64,000 nt of DNA from Hyphomicrobiales bacterium (GTDB lineage: Bacteria; Pseudomonadota; Alphaproteobacteria; Rhizobiales; Rhizobiaceae), in contig UCIT01000018.1 in assembly GCA_900472625.1 (NCBI GenBank), positions 62,001 through 126,000 of the forward strand, given 5' to 3'. This document shows positions 43,776 through 51,995 of the stretch, in pieces (positions within the stretch are counted from its first letter, which is position 1; the number at the start of each line of letters is the position of its first letter). A model generated the notes under the pieces. It made no database searches, was not told the origin of the DNA, and worked only from the letters and a program-made list of their open reading frames with translations. Position numbers and translations under genes: made by a program.

Positions 43776-44318
43776 TTACAGCTGAGGCATGAATTTGGTG
43801 AAGGATTCAGCCTTGGTGTCTGGAGGCGACAGACGTGAGTTGGTGGTCGATCCACCAATGTAACGCTCCCAGATCTTCCAGCCCTCGGAGGTCTTCACCA
43901 GGCGGTCTCGCATCGGCGAATAAAGCCAGATGGCCGGCAAGTCTGCGCCGCTTTCCATTACTTCTCCAGCGCCGATCTTTACGGCGTCTTCCGGCCAAGC
44001 GTGGCGGACCAGAAGATTGTGATATCGCACAACAACGCCGTCTCCGTCCTTGTCGACAATGTGGTTGGTGGCGTGGCGGCTGACGCCCGGGATTAGATAG
44101 GGGTAATCAACCTCGAAGAAGTGGCGGATACCCTCGTGTCCACGAATAGTTCCGTGAAAGTGAAAGGCGACAGCGTCTGGTGTGAACGAGTTGATCATGC
44201 CCTCGACGTCCCACGTCTCAAAAAGCCAGTTGACCCGGTTGACGTAGTCGATTGCGCTTACGTGATCGGCCGGATCGAGAATGCCTTGCTTGGCGATGGG
44301 AGGGAATGCTTTTTCCAT
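43776..44318 (-). CDS. NTF2/SnoaL-like protein
   Basis: A 180-residue NTF2-fold protein of the SnoaL_4-like type: IDYVNRVNWLFETWDVEGMINSF, FHFHGTIRGHEGIRHFF, RHATNHIVDKDGDGVVVRYHN. It aligns along its length with the protein at 45681 (VNFVNRVNFLFDRWEVD, HNCNHVVAYGGDGDVVVSY), so the pair arose by duplication on either side of the MarR gene. ATG 44318 has AAGGAT at 7 bp. It may be a dehydratase/isomerase or a binding protein; the reaction is unknown. Confidence 0.8.
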   Translation of the reverse strand: MEKAFPPIAKQGILDPADHVSAIDYVNRVNWLFETWDVEGMINSFTPDAVAFHFHGTIRGHEGIRHFFEVDYPYLIPGVSRHATNHIVDKDGDGVVVRYHNLLVRHAWPEDAVKIGAGEVMESGADLPAIWLYSPMRDRLVKTSEGWKIWERYIGGSTTNSRLSPPDTKAESFTKFMPQL

Positions 44319-44353
44319 GATTGTATCCTTCATTTGATTGTGGTCACGCGAGC

Positions 44354-45094
44354 TCAAGCTGTAGGCAGCACATTAGCGAGCTGAGCCTGAAGCCCTCTGG
44401 GATCTGCGATGAAAGCGCCCGCTGCCCCTCGAGACAGCTCGCCTGGGAAGACTTCGTCCACTCCCTGCTCAATGGCATCTACGATGTCGGAGGCGGCTTC
44501 CTGTGGTGTGACTTTCTCTTGGTTCGTCCAAGCGCCCATTGCCGTGTCGACCTGCACTGGCATAGCAGCGGTGACTGTCGTACCTTGTGCTTTCAGTTCC
44601 GCACGCAAGCTATGTGTGAGTGATAGTGCCGCGGCTTTAGATGCCGAGTAGGTTCCCATAAGGGGCAGTGCAACCAACGAAAGGAACGACAGCACGTTTA
44701 CCAACGCGCCACCATTGTTGTCGTTCAGAACAGGTGCGAAAGCGCGCGATACATTGAGCGGGCCGAAATAGTTGACGTCCATTTCTTGCTTTGCATTGCT
44801 TACGTCAGCTGATGCGAGTGCACCTGAATCTCCAGAGAATCCGGCATTGTTGATCAAAAGATTGACATCGTGCGCAAGCTTCGAAGCTGCCTTAACGGAT
44901 GCGACGTCAGTGACATCGAGTTTGATTACGACGATGCGATCAGGGTAGCTCTCGCGGAGCACTGCTAGTGTCTCTGGATTGCGGGCAGCAGCATATACCT
45001 TGCGCGCGCCGCGCTCGAGGAGTTCATGCACGAGCGCCTGACCGATACCTCCGTTTGCCCCGGTAACAAGGGCAATGGCTTCAGAAATTTTCAC
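44354..45094 (-). CDS. Short-chain dehydrogenase/reductase
   Basis: A 246-residue SDR: TGANGGIG, DVTDVAS, NNAGFSG, Ser in NVLSFLS, YSASK. GTG 45094 has AGGAAAA at about 5 bp and gives the family N-terminus; the frame continues upstream by chance. A 16-bp dyad of the ATGTG type lies 13 bp upstream, and the MarR gene is just beyond, so it is a probable target. An NTF2-like gene follows by 35 bp. Confidence 0.87.
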   Translation of the reverse strand: MKISEAIALVTGANGGIGQALVHELLERGARKVYAAARNPETLAVLRESYPDRIVVIKLDVTDVASVKAASKLAHDVNLLINNAGFSGDSGALASADVSNAKQEMDVNYFGPLNVSRAFAPVLNDNNGGALVNVLSFLSLVALPLMGTYSASKAAALSLTHSLRAELKAQGTTVTAAMPVQVDTAMGAWTNQEKVTPQEAASDIVDAIEQGVDEVFPGELSRGAAGAFIADPRGLQAQLANVLPTA

Positions 45095-45106
45095 GTATTT
45101 TCCTTT

Positions 45107-45122
45107 GTGTGTATATGCACAC
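45107..45122. promoter_or_regulatory. GTGTGTATATGCACAC operator
   Basis: A 16-bp dyad with one mismatch directly upstream of the SDR start. It is the same type as the site before the neighbouring MarR gene (45600). Confidence 0.6.
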
Positions 45123-45158
45123 CAACGGGTGTGCAATGTCAGCGGTTTAATACGCCGG

Positions 45159-45590
45159 TCAACTGTGACGAGCGTGGCTGATTTCGATGTTGTCGCGCCG
45201 GCTCCGTGCCGCAGGCTCGATTCCAAACTGTGATTCAAACGTGAGCTGAGCGCTCTCCCAGTACGGTGAGGCCTCGGCCAACTTTGCGATACCGCGCTCT
45301 GTTAGCGATAGCACCTTAGCTCGCTCTCCGATCTGGGCGCTGCTTTGGATCAAGCCGATATCGAGCATTGGCTTGAGTGCTCGGACAAGACTGGTTCGCT
45401 CCATGACCATCACCTCTGCCAACTCGGCCACCTTAAGCCTTCCATAGTGCTCGAGAACGGTGAGGAGCGAGAATTGCGATATCGTGACATTGCAAGGAGA
45501 TAAAGCGGCATCGTACGTTCGGGTGAGCCATCTCGCGCTGCGGCGCGATGCAAAACAATAGCAGTTGTCTGGCCCGAATGTGCTTTTCAT
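45159..45590 (-). CDS. MarR family regulator with N-terminal CxC motif
   Basis: A 143-residue MarR: DNCYCFASRRSARWLTRTYDAAL at the N-terminus (CYC pair), recognition helix region LAEVMVMERTSLVRALKPMLDIGL and wing GERAKVLSLT. ATG 45590 is preferred over 45620, which would begin inside the operator. A dyad lies 10 bp upstream and another before the SDR at 45094, making this the best candidate for the protein that reads the ATGTG-type sites. Confidence 0.87.
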   Translation of the reverse strand: MKSTFGPDNCYCFASRRSARWLTRTYDAALSPCNVTISQFSLLTVLEHYGRLKVAELAEVMVMERTSLVRALKPMLDIGLIQSSAQIGERAKVLSLTERGIAKLAEASPYWESAQLTFESQFGIEPAARSRRDNIEISHARHS

Positions 45591-45599
45591 CAATGCAAT

Positions 45600-45615
45600 A
45601 TGTGCTATTACACAC
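45600..45615. promoter_or_regulatory. ATGTGCTATTACACAC operator
   Basis: Lies between the divergent MarR (45590) and NTF2-like (45681) genes, overlapping the MarR 5' leader. It shares 14 of 16 bases with the site at 38520. Confidence 0.65.
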
Positions 45616-45680
45616 ATCATGTCAAGCCGGATCGTTTTTCATCGCGGCTGGCATGGGATTAGTGAGTGAAGGAGCAAGCA

Positions 45681-46181
45681 ATGAATGAAAATGATTTACC
45701 AGAGCACGCCATGCCAGATGCCCAGACGATTGTGGAGGCGGTCAATTTCGTGAACAGAGTCAATTTCCTGTTCGACCGGTGGGAAGTTGACAAACTTGTT
45801 TCCGTGTTCACGGGTGACGTCATCGTAGATCACCCGCTTGGTCGAAGCGTCGGCAGGCCCGCACTCGCGGAGTTCTTGAAGGCGTACGAACCGATCACCC
45901 ACGGCGTGCGAAGACACAACTGCAATCATGTCGTCGCATACGGTGGCGATGGCGATGTGGTCGTATCGTACTATATCTTGCTCATTCGCATCGCCCCAAG
46001 CGCGGACGCGCCGCGACTTAAGGCTGAGCCAATGAGGATCATGGAGTATGACGCGCATTTCCCTAAACTGATATCGTACGCAATGGTTACGGATACGCTC
46101 ACCAAGCTCGAAGACGGCCAATGGCGAGTGCGCCACAAACGGGTGGAAAACGTCGCCGAGGACACTGTTCACCACTTCTAG
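45681..46181 (+). CDS. NTF2/SnoaL-like protein
   Basis: A 166-residue NTF2-fold protein, paralogue of the one at 43776. ATG 45681 follows AAGGAG by 7 bp; a GTG at 45666 is less likely. It is divergent from the MarR gene across a MarR-type dyad and is therefore a probable member of the same regulon. No catalytic residues can be assigned. Confidence 0.8.
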   Translation: MNENDLPEHAMPDAQTIVEAVNFVNRVNFLFDRWEVDKLVSVFTGDVIVDHPLGRSVGRPALAEFLKAYEPITHGVRRHNCNHVVAYGGDGDVVVSYYILLIRIAPSADAPRLKAEPMRIMEYDAHFPKLISYAMVTDTLTKLEDGQWRVRHKRVENVAEDTVHHF

Positions 46182-46188
46182 GGTTGAA

Positions 46189-46212
46189 GCGCCCGGCAGA
46201 TGTCGGGTGCTC
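46189..46212. terminator. Hairpin between convergent genes
   Basis: AGCGCCCGGCA pairs with TGTCGGGTGCT (two G-U pairs) between the NTF2-like and thiolase genes. Confidence 0.5.
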
Positions 46213-46257
46213 TCCCAATCTCTCCGCGGCTGCACACCCTGGAGGATGCGTGTTAGC

Positions 46258-47445
46258 TCAGCCCGAAATTTCGATCGCGATCGCGATACCTTGTCCTCCG
46301 CCTATGCAGAGCGCCACCAGGCCCTTTCGAATACCGTCCCTGATCATCGAGTGTATCAGCCGTGTGATCAGAACCGCGCCTGTCGCTCCGATGGGGTGGC
46401 CATGGGCGATAGCGCCACCATCGAAATTGACGAGCTCTGCAGGAATTCCGCTCCGTGCGATAACCGCCAGCGGCACAGCTGCATAAGCCTCGTTGATTTC
46501 GACACGCTCTAGGTCGGATATGTCCCATCCAGCTTGAGCCATTGCACGCTCGATCGCTGGCACTGGTCCGAGGCCGAACATGGATGGCTCGACAGCGGCT
46601 ACACCGAAGCCGGCCAACGTGGCAGCTACTATAAGTCCCTGGCCGTGGGCGTTGGCTCTTGTGGTTACCAGCATTGCTGAAGCCCCGCTATTGAGCCCCG
46701 GTGCGTTGCCGGCTGTTATCGTGCCGTTTGGACGGAATGCTGGCTTGAGTTTCGCCAGTACTCCTACCTCCGTTGCGGGACGAGGGGCCTCGTCTTTCTC
46801 GAATATGGCCACACCGCTCTTTCCTTCGACAGATACCGGAACGATCTCGGTTTCAAAATGGCCCGCAGCCTGAGATTGAGCGAACCGCGACTGGGAGCGC
46901 TGAGCCCATTCGTCTTGCGCCTCGCGAGTGATCCTAAGATTGGACACGAGATCCTCGGTATGCCAGCCAGAATGCTTGCCGGAAAATGCGTCCTCGAGAC
47001 CATCGGTTAGCATGCTGTCGAATATTTGTGCTGCACCGAGCCGGTGGCCCCAACGACCATCGGGCAGAAGGAAAGGTGCCTTGTCCATGTTCTCCATGCC
47101 GCCAGCGATAGCGAACCTTGCTATGCCGGCTTTCACTTCAAGGGCCGCGGAGATCACGGCTTGCGCTCCCGAGCCGCACACGCGGTTGACAGTGTAGGCG
47201 GGAACGGAGACAGGCAGGCCGCCTTCTACAGACGCTTGGCGTGCGGGGTTCATCCTGTTGCCTGCTTGGACCACGTTCCCCATGATCGCAGCGTCGATCG
47301 AGACGGGAGCCAAGCCCGAACGCTCGATCACAGCGCGGATCACCGTGCTGCCAAGCTCTACCGCGGATGTGGCTTTGAGAGATCCATTGAATGCGCCGAT
47401 AGCTGTACGCACCGGGCTGCAGATAACGATATCGTCGTCCGTCAA
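46258..47445 (-). CDS. Thiolase (acetyl-CoA acetyltransferase family)
   Basis: A 395-residue thiolase. The acyl-accepting Cys is C90 in VNRVCGSG, the His pair is in NEAYAAV-GGAIAHGHPIGATG context and the second Cys is C380 in CIGGGQG, so all catalytic residues are present. It could condense acetyl-CoA or cleave 3-ketoacyl-CoA. The ACTTTTAAAAGT palindrome at 47501 lies 56 bp upstream. It is isolated from other beta-oxidation genes, though an enoyl-CoA hydratase lies 15 kb away. Confidence 0.93.
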   Translation of the reverse strand: MTDDDIVICSPVRTAIGAFNGSLKATSAVELGSTVIRAVIERSGLAPVSIDAAIMGNVVQAGNRMNPARQASVEGGLPVSVPAYTVNRVCGSGAQAVISAALEVKAGIARFAIAGGMENMDKAPFLLPDGRWGHRLGAAQIFDSMLTDGLEDAFSGKHSGWHTEDLVSNLRITREAQDEWAQRSQSRFAQSQAAGHFETEIVPVSVEGKSGVAIFEKDEAPRPATEVGVLAKLKPAFRPNGTITAGNAPGLNSGASAMLVTTRANAHGQGLIVAATLAGFGVAAVEPSMFGLGPVPAIERAMAQAGWDISDLERVEINEAYAAVPLAVIARSGIPAELVNFDGGAIAHGHPIGATGAVLITRLIHSMIRDGIRKGLVALCIGGGQGIAIAIEISG

Positions 47446-47511
47446 GGTTATAGCCTTTCTTTAGTCGAGAGAGGCCCTTTTGGGCCCAACCGACTTCCTG
47501 ACTTTTAAAAG

Positions 47512-48030
47512 TTAGCTGTGATCCCGCTTATCGTCGTCACCGCTGCGGACATCAGTCTGTCCAAGCCCTTGCAAAGCACCTAGTGTTGAAACATCACCAC
47601 CCGGGCCCTGTTGCTGCGAAGCGAGATGACCCTGTTGCTTGGCGGCTTCCAGGACTTGGTGGCGAACCTCTTCGACGATCTTCTCTCGTTCGTCGGCCGG
47701 CATGCTGGCAAGGTCTTCCTTCGTAAGGCCGTGTTCGCCAAGATATTGCTGCATCAACCGGTCTCCTATGGACATGTCGGCCAGTTCGCTAAACTCCTCT
47801 TCGGGGCTTTTCTCGGATGTTTCGCTGGGTGCATCGGCCTGGAACCCAGATTGAAGCGACCAAAGTGCGCCAGAGAGTTTTGCGGTGCTCCCGCTTTCCG
47901 AGTCCCGGGCTGCCGAACCCGGTGCTGATGATGAGCCGACCGGGGCCTCAAACGCCTCGGCTTTGGGTCCCCGCGCCTTGCTCGACATGATGCTGGTATT
48001 GGTCCCGAAATTGCTATCGACGTAAGTCAT
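47512..48030 (-). CDS. Hypothetical hydrophilic protein
   Basis: A 172-residue acidic, Ser/Ala/Gln-rich protein. Residues 20-75 look disordered; residues 82-140 form a helical block (EEFSELADMSIGDRLMQQYL, then a LTKEDLASMPADEREKIVEE segment). The C-terminal tail is Gly/Gln/Asp-rich. I know no function. ATG 48030 follows a strong AAGGAGGAATCC. It lies 37 bp after the GNAT gene on the same strand, and a 17-bp dyad lies 53 bp upstream. Confidence 0.65.
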   Translation of the reverse strand: MTYVDSNFGTNTSIMSSKARGPKAEAFEAPVGSSSAPGSAARDSESGSTAKLSGALWSLQSGFQADAPSETSEKSPEEEFSELADMSIGDRLMQQYLGEHGLTKEDLASMPADEREKIVEEVRHQVLEAAKQQGHLASQQQGPGGDVSTLGALQGLGQTDVRSGDDDKRDHS

Positions 48031-48067
48031 GGATTCCTCCTTGTGAACTGCGCGCAATCTATTACGG

Positions 48068-48781
48068 TCAACCTTGCTCGTGGCTTTCATTATGAAAGTC
48101 ACTACTCGCCTTCGCTATAACGGACAGAGTCATCGACGCGCGGTGAGTGAAACCAACCCGTTCGTAGACTCGCGCGGCGCGGTTCTCTCCTTTCACGTGC
48201 AGGAATGGGATTCGCCCTTCGCCGAGTATTCGTTTGCTCAGGAATGCGACCAAATCGCGTGCAAGGCCTCTTCCTGTATAGTCAGGGTGAGTGCAGACGG
48301 CGCTGATCTCCGTGAAGCGTGGCAGAGCGAGGCGCGTCCCTGCCATGGCGATGAGCTGACCTTCGGCCGACCTCACACCGAAAAACGCGCCCATGGCGAT
48401 GGTCTGCTCCGCGAACGGGCCGGGTTCAGTGAGTTCAGTGAGAGTTCTCATCTCTTGCACATCAGACGCTGTGAGGCGAACCGGTCGGAATTTTTCGCTG
48501 TCTCCAGCGGTCGTGCATATCATCTGGTCGATAGCTCGTTGTCGAATGATATTCCAGCCGCTCGGAAGAACGGGCGCAACGTCTGTAAAAAGCGCAACGG
48601 ATTGGCCAACGTCCAATGTCGCGGCCAACTCTTTGAAGGCTTCAGGCGTGCTGTTTCTAAGTCCTGCAAAGGGCGCGACATCTGCGGGATAACGCTTGGC
48701 GTTGTCGCCGCCGAGCGAAAACTTGTTGTGCTCGTTCGCCAGCGCATGCCAAATCGGGTTGTCGAGTACTTTAAGGTCCAT
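48068..48781 (-). CDS. GNAT family N-acetyltransferase
   Basis: A 237-residue protein whose C-terminal half carries the GNAT fold (FR47-like): ISAVCTHPDYTGRGLARDLVAFLSKRI contains the acetyl-CoA-binding R/Q-x-x-G-x-G/A pattern, followed by PFLHVKGENRAARVYERVGF. The N-terminal 100 residues are less conserved. It is divergent from the HxlR gene with an ACTTGCATAAT-type dyad between, so it is probably HxlR-controlled. The substrate is unknown. Confidence 0.87.
   Translation of the reverse strand: MDLKVLDNPIWHALANEHNKFSLGGDNAKRYPADVAPFAGLRNSTPEAFKELAATLDVGQSVALFTDVAPVLPSGWNIIRQRAIDQMICTTAGDSEKFRPVRLTASDVQEMRTLTELTEPGPFAEQTIAMGAFFGVRSAEGQLIAMAGTRLALPRFTEISAVCTHPDYTGRGLARDLVAFLSKRILGEGRIPFLHVKGENRAARVYERVGFTHRASMTLSVIAKASSDFHNESHEQG
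48083..48099. promoter_or_regulatory. ACTTTCATAATGAAAGC dyad (minus strand)
   Basis: Located at the 3' end of the GNAT coding region and 53 bp upstream of the next gene. It matches ACTTGCATAATGCAAGT (58336) at 14 of 17 bases. Because it overlaps coding sequence it could be chance. Confidence 0.4.
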
Positions 48782-48820
48782 CGTTCTGTCCTCTCGATGC
48801 GGGGATGAGCTACCATAGTT

Positions 48821-48837
48821 ACTTGCATAATAAAAGT
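48821..48837. promoter_or_regulatory. ACTTGCATAATAAAAGT operator
   Basis: A 17-bp imperfect dyad between the divergent GNAT and HxlR genes. It matches the perfect dyad at 58336 at 15 of 17 bases. Confidence 0.6.
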
Positions 48838-48872
48838 TACTGCGGTAGCCTTTGAAGAGAAGGGAAGTCGGT

Positions 48873-49325
48873 GTGAAACGTAAAAGCCTTGCGACGATGG
48901 AATGCCCGGTTGCCCAAACGCTGGAACGCGTTGGGGACCGATGGACAATGTTGATCCTCCGAGATGCTATGAAGGGGAAGACTCGGTTCGACGAGTTTCA
49001 GCGCAGCATGAATGTCGCGCCGAATATTCTGACCGGTCGTCTTTCGAATTTGGTTGAAAACGGGTTCCTGGTTCGCCGACGCTATAGCGAGCATCCGCCG
49101 CGCGACGAATATGTTCTGACCGATATTGGTCGCGATTTTCAGAGTGTCGTGCAGGCGATGATCGGCTTTGGGAACCGGAACTTTTCCGAGACAAGCGGGT
49201 CGGTCACTTTCGTCGACACCGAGACGGGTCGTGAGGCCGACCCGATTACTGTTGACCGGCATACTGGCGAGGCCATTAGCCTGCCACGCTTCGTTCTGCG
49301 GTCTAACGAGTCGCAGGTCTTATAG
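48873..49325 (+). CDS. HxlR family regulator
   Basis: A 150-residue winged-helix HxlR protein: CPVAQTLERVGDRWTMLILRDAMKG is the family N-terminus with its conserved Cys, which in relatives senses thiol-reactive electrophiles. Then NILTGRLSNLVENGFLVRRRYSEHPPRDEYVLTDIG forms the wing. I took GTG 48873 with AGGGAAG upstream; TTG 48852 is possible. It is divergent from GNAT. The frameshifted ChaC gene begins 3 bp after the stop, so they were one operon. Confidence 0.9.
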   Translation: MKRKSLATMECPVAQTLERVGDRWTMLILRDAMKGKTRFDEFQRSMNVAPNILTGRLSNLVENGFLVRRRYSEHPPRDEYVLTDIGRDFQSVVQAMIGFGNRNFSETSGSVTFVDTETGREADPITVDRHTGEAISLPRFVLRSNESQVL

Positions 49326-49328
49326 CTA

Positions 49329-50014
49329 ATGGACGCAGTGGCTCTCCCCGATCCTGAGCGGCACGCCATTACTCGCGAGGGCCTCCTCGACGGCACGTTC
49401 CTAGAACGTGCAAGAGCGATCCCCGGGCTTAAAGCTTTGACTGATCAGCAATTGGAAGAGAGTCTTGACGGCACCCTTCGCCTTCTGGGTGGACAACAAG
49501 ATGTTTGGATTTTCGCTTACGGCTCGTTGATTTGGAACCCCGCGTTCGACTTCGAAGAGCGTGTCGCGGCCTCTGTGGAGGGCTGGCATCGAAGTTTCTG
49601 CCTCTCGGCACCGTTTGGGAGGGCACGCCCGAGAATCCTACCCTTTTCCTGGCGTTGAATGAAGGGGGAAACGCAGAGGGCGTTGCCTACAAGTTACCCA
49701 AGGGCCGCGAGCGCGAGGAGCTTCTTCTTGTTTGGCGTCGCGAGATGTTCAGCGAAGGCTACCAAGCCAAATGGGTCGAAGTTCACAGCAACGCGGAGGT
49801 ATTCCGCGCAATCACTTTCGTGGCAAATCCCAGTGCGACGAGCTTTGTCGGCGAGCTCACGCCTGAGATTGTCGCCGACCGCCTTCGCAAAGCAAATGGC
49901 CCGTTGGGGAGTGGACTTGAGTATCTCTCCGACACGATCCACCATCTAAAAATGGTCGGGCTGCGCGATGATCTACTTGATACAATCAAGCATCTGGCGG
50001 AAGTCGGTAATTAA
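49329..50014 (+). pseudogene. ChaC-type gamma-glutamylcyclotransferase gene broken by a single frameshift
   Basis: The first frame encodes DVWIFAYGSLIWNPAF and runs to WHRSFCLS; the rest of the protein (VWEGTPENPTLFLALNEGG through RREMFSEGYQAKWVEV to the end) continues in the -1 frame. Comparison with the canonical family spacing places the loss of one base near 49605-49610. If restored, a normal protein of about 228 residues with the YGSLIW loop and the catalytic Glu in RREMF would result; it would cleave glutathione to 5-oxoproline and Cys-Gly. It may be a true pseudogene or a sequencing error. Confidence 0.8.
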
Positions 50015-50049
50015 GTTTGAGCCGATGCTACAGCGTGCGAGTTCCGCGA

Positions 50050-50691
50050 CTAAGGTGCCGGTGCGATTGCGCCCTGCAAAAAAATGGAGACGCACATTCT
50101 TGCTCTGGCCGCGATCTCCTCTTTGCTCGGGTATGAAACCTGTCCAAGCAGAGCCGATCGTTGCGGCTCCATGATCATCATGCCTCTCAACATCCCGCAC
50201 GCGACATGCGGGTCTTCGAGTTTGAGGACCCCCGCATCGACCCTAGACCTGAGATAGTCCTCCATGACGTCATTCGTTCGCTCGATCGCTTTCACGTAAA
50301 AAGCTGTCGCGATTTCAGGGAAACGATCGGACTCGCTGACAATGAGTTTCAGCAGAGTAACGGTCCGCTCGGAAAGCGTAAGCTCGCCGTACGCAGATAA
50401 AATGCGCTCCAGTCCATCGGCTATCGGATGATCCCTTAGCGCGGAGATGTCCAGGCGAAGTAGGAAATCGTCGATGCGCGCGCTTACGACCGCTGAGAAG
50501 AGATCGGATTTCGCCGGAAAGAGGCGATAGAGCGTCTTGGTCGAGACGCCCGCTATTTGCGCTATCGCGGTGATGCTCGTAGCTTCGTAGCCACCTTCCC
50601 GAAATGAACAGCAAGCAGCGTCCACGATCACGGACCTGGTGTCCTCGTCGCATCTGGTTTGGGGGCGGCCACGTGGCCTTTTAACTTCCAT
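50050..50691 (-). CDS. TetR family repressor of the EmrAB-type pump
   Basis: A 213-residue TetR: RGRPQTRCDEDTR leader, then IVDAACCSFREGGYEATSITAIAQIAGVSTKTLYRLFPAKSDL. The C-terminus ends in a TetR_C_7-like domain (AFYVKAIERTNDVMEDYL). I chose ATG 50691 so that the operator lies outside the gene; ATG 50709 is possible. It is divergent from the emrA-like gene with two TTTTGGA-type dyads between, so it almost certainly represses the pump. Confidence 0.88.
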   Translation of the reverse strand: MEVKRPRGRPQTRCDEDTRSVIVDAACCSFREGGYEATSITAIAQIAGVSTKTLYRLFPAKSDLFSAVVSARIDDFLLRLDISALRDHPIADGLERILSAYGELTLSERTVTLLKLIVSESDRFPEIATAFYVKAIERTNDVMEDYLRSRVDAGVLKLEDPHVACGMLRGMMIMEPQRSALLGQVSYPSKEEIAARARMCVSIFLQGAIAPAP

Positions 50692-50695
50692 ACTA

Positions 50696-50721
50696 TTTTG
50701 GACCATCATTATTTTCCAAAA
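50696..50721. promoter_or_regulatory. TTTTGGA-N12-TCCAAAA operator
   Basis: Perfect 7-bp arms just upstream of the TetR start. A related dyad lies at 50750-50777. Confidence 0.6.
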
Positions 50722-50749
50722 CCAATTGACCGCTTCTCGAGTACAGCAT

Positions 50750-50777
50750 ATTTTGGAACACAGCAAGTTTCCTAAAT
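50750..50777. promoter_or_regulatory. ATTTTGGAA ... TTTCCTAAAT dyad
   Basis: An imperfect dyad 22 bp before the emrA-like start, sharing TTTTGGA with the first operator. Placement fits repression of the pump promoter. Confidence 0.5.
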
Positions 50778-50799
50778 AACGCTCAACCGAGATATCGTC

Positions 50800-51984
50800 A
50801 TGACAGATAACGTCCGCCTGCTGAACCCCTCAAAGCCGGTTGCGGAGAAAACGAACCCACCACTTGGGGAAACCCCAGCCAAAGTCGTACAGGAGCTCGC
50901 GCTCGGTGCGTCACTCTCCGGTGTGGAGGCCGCTCCGAAGAAGCGAAAGCGAGGGCGTGGGGTGCTCGTTGTCGGTGGACTGATTCTGCTCGCCGGCGTT
51001 GCGTACTATGGCCACAACTACTGGACGGTCGGCCGTTTTCAAGTCGAGACTGATGACGCCTATGTCAAAGCGGACAGCAGTGCAATCGCGCCAAAGGTTT
51101 CGGGCTACCTGAAGGAAGTCTTGGTGTCCGACAACCAATCGGTAAAAGCCGGCGACCCTCTGGCTCGGATCGATGACCGCGACTTCAAGGCCGCGTTCGA
51201 TCAAGCGAACGCGGACGTTCTCGCAGCACAGGCGACCTTGGAAGCCAGCAAGGCAACCCTGGATATCCAGCAGTCCAATATTGCCGCCGCAAGAGCTACG
51301 CTTGAGGTAGACAAGGCGAATGAGCTCTACGCCGAACAGAACAACAAACGCTATTCCAATCTGGCGACAAGCGGCTATGCCCCGGTGCAGACAGCTCAGC
51401 AAGCGGCCTCTCAAATCGCCGTCGCCAAGGCTACCATTTCACGCGATGAGGCCGCCCTCGAAACGGCGCAGAAACAGGTTTTGCTCATTAACGCCCAGAT
51501 CGCGCAGGCCACGGCGAACGTCGCTAGAGCGCAGGCCAGTCAACGACAGGCCGAGTTGAACCTCGGTTACACCACAGTCTTCGCTCCTGTTGACGGAACC
51601 GTCGGCAACAGAACGCTCCGGACGGGTCAGTACGTCCAAGCGGGTACGCAGCTGATGTCATTGGTCCCCACACAACAAGTGTACGTAATCGCAAATTACA
51701 AAGAGACGCAGTTGACCGACGTTCGGCCCGGGCAGGAAGTCGAGATCGACGTCGATATGTTCCCTGACAAGCGATACACCGGGCACGTTGATAGCATTGC
51801 GCCTGCGAGCGGCCAGGAATTCGCGCTTCTGCCACCTGACAACGCCACTGGTAACTTCACCAAGGTCGTTCAGCGCATACCGGTGAAGATCGTGCTCACT
51901 AGCGATGAGGTTAAGGACGGCAGGCTTCGGCCAGGTATGTCAGTGCAGCCGGTGATCGACATTCGGTCCGGTACCGACAAGTAG
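50800..51984 (+). CDS. EmrA/HlyD-type membrane fusion protein
   Basis: A 394-residue adaptor with a cytosolic N-terminus, one transmembrane helix at about 54-72 (GVLVVGGLILLAGVAYYG), then VETDDAYVKADSSAIAPKVSGYL as the EmrA hallmark. A long coiled coil (about 125-245) and the barrel with TVFAPVDGTVGNRTLRTGQYV follow. It pairs with the DHA2 permease 11 bp downstream to expel hydrophobic drugs or uncouplers. Regulation by the divergent TetR is expected. Confidence 0.93.
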   Translation: MTDNVRLLNPSKPVAEKTNPPLGETPAKVVQELALGASLSGVEAAPKKRKRGRGVLVVGGLILLAGVAYYGHNYWTVGRFQVETDDAYVKADSSAIAPKVSGYLKEVLVSDNQSVKAGDPLARIDDRDFKAAFDQANADVLAAQATLEASKATLDIQQSNIAAARATLEVDKANELYAEQNNKRYSNLATSGYAPVQTAQQAASQIAVAKATISRDEAALETAQKQVLLINAQIAQATANVARAQASQRQAELNLGYTTVFAPVDGTVGNRTLRTGQYVQAGTQLMSLVPTQQVYVIANYKETQLTDVRPGQEVEIDVDMFPDKRYTGHVDSIAPASGQEFALLPPDNATGNFTKVVQRIPVKIVLTSDEVKDGRLRPGMSVQPVIDIRSGTDK

Positions 51985-51995
51985 GAGTTTTCGAC

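Noticed and set aside
47501..47512. ACTTTTAAAAGT palindrome upstream of the thiolase
   Set aside because: Only the outer ACTT/AAGT matches the ACTTGCATAATGCAAGT family and the length differs, so I did not count it as a copy.
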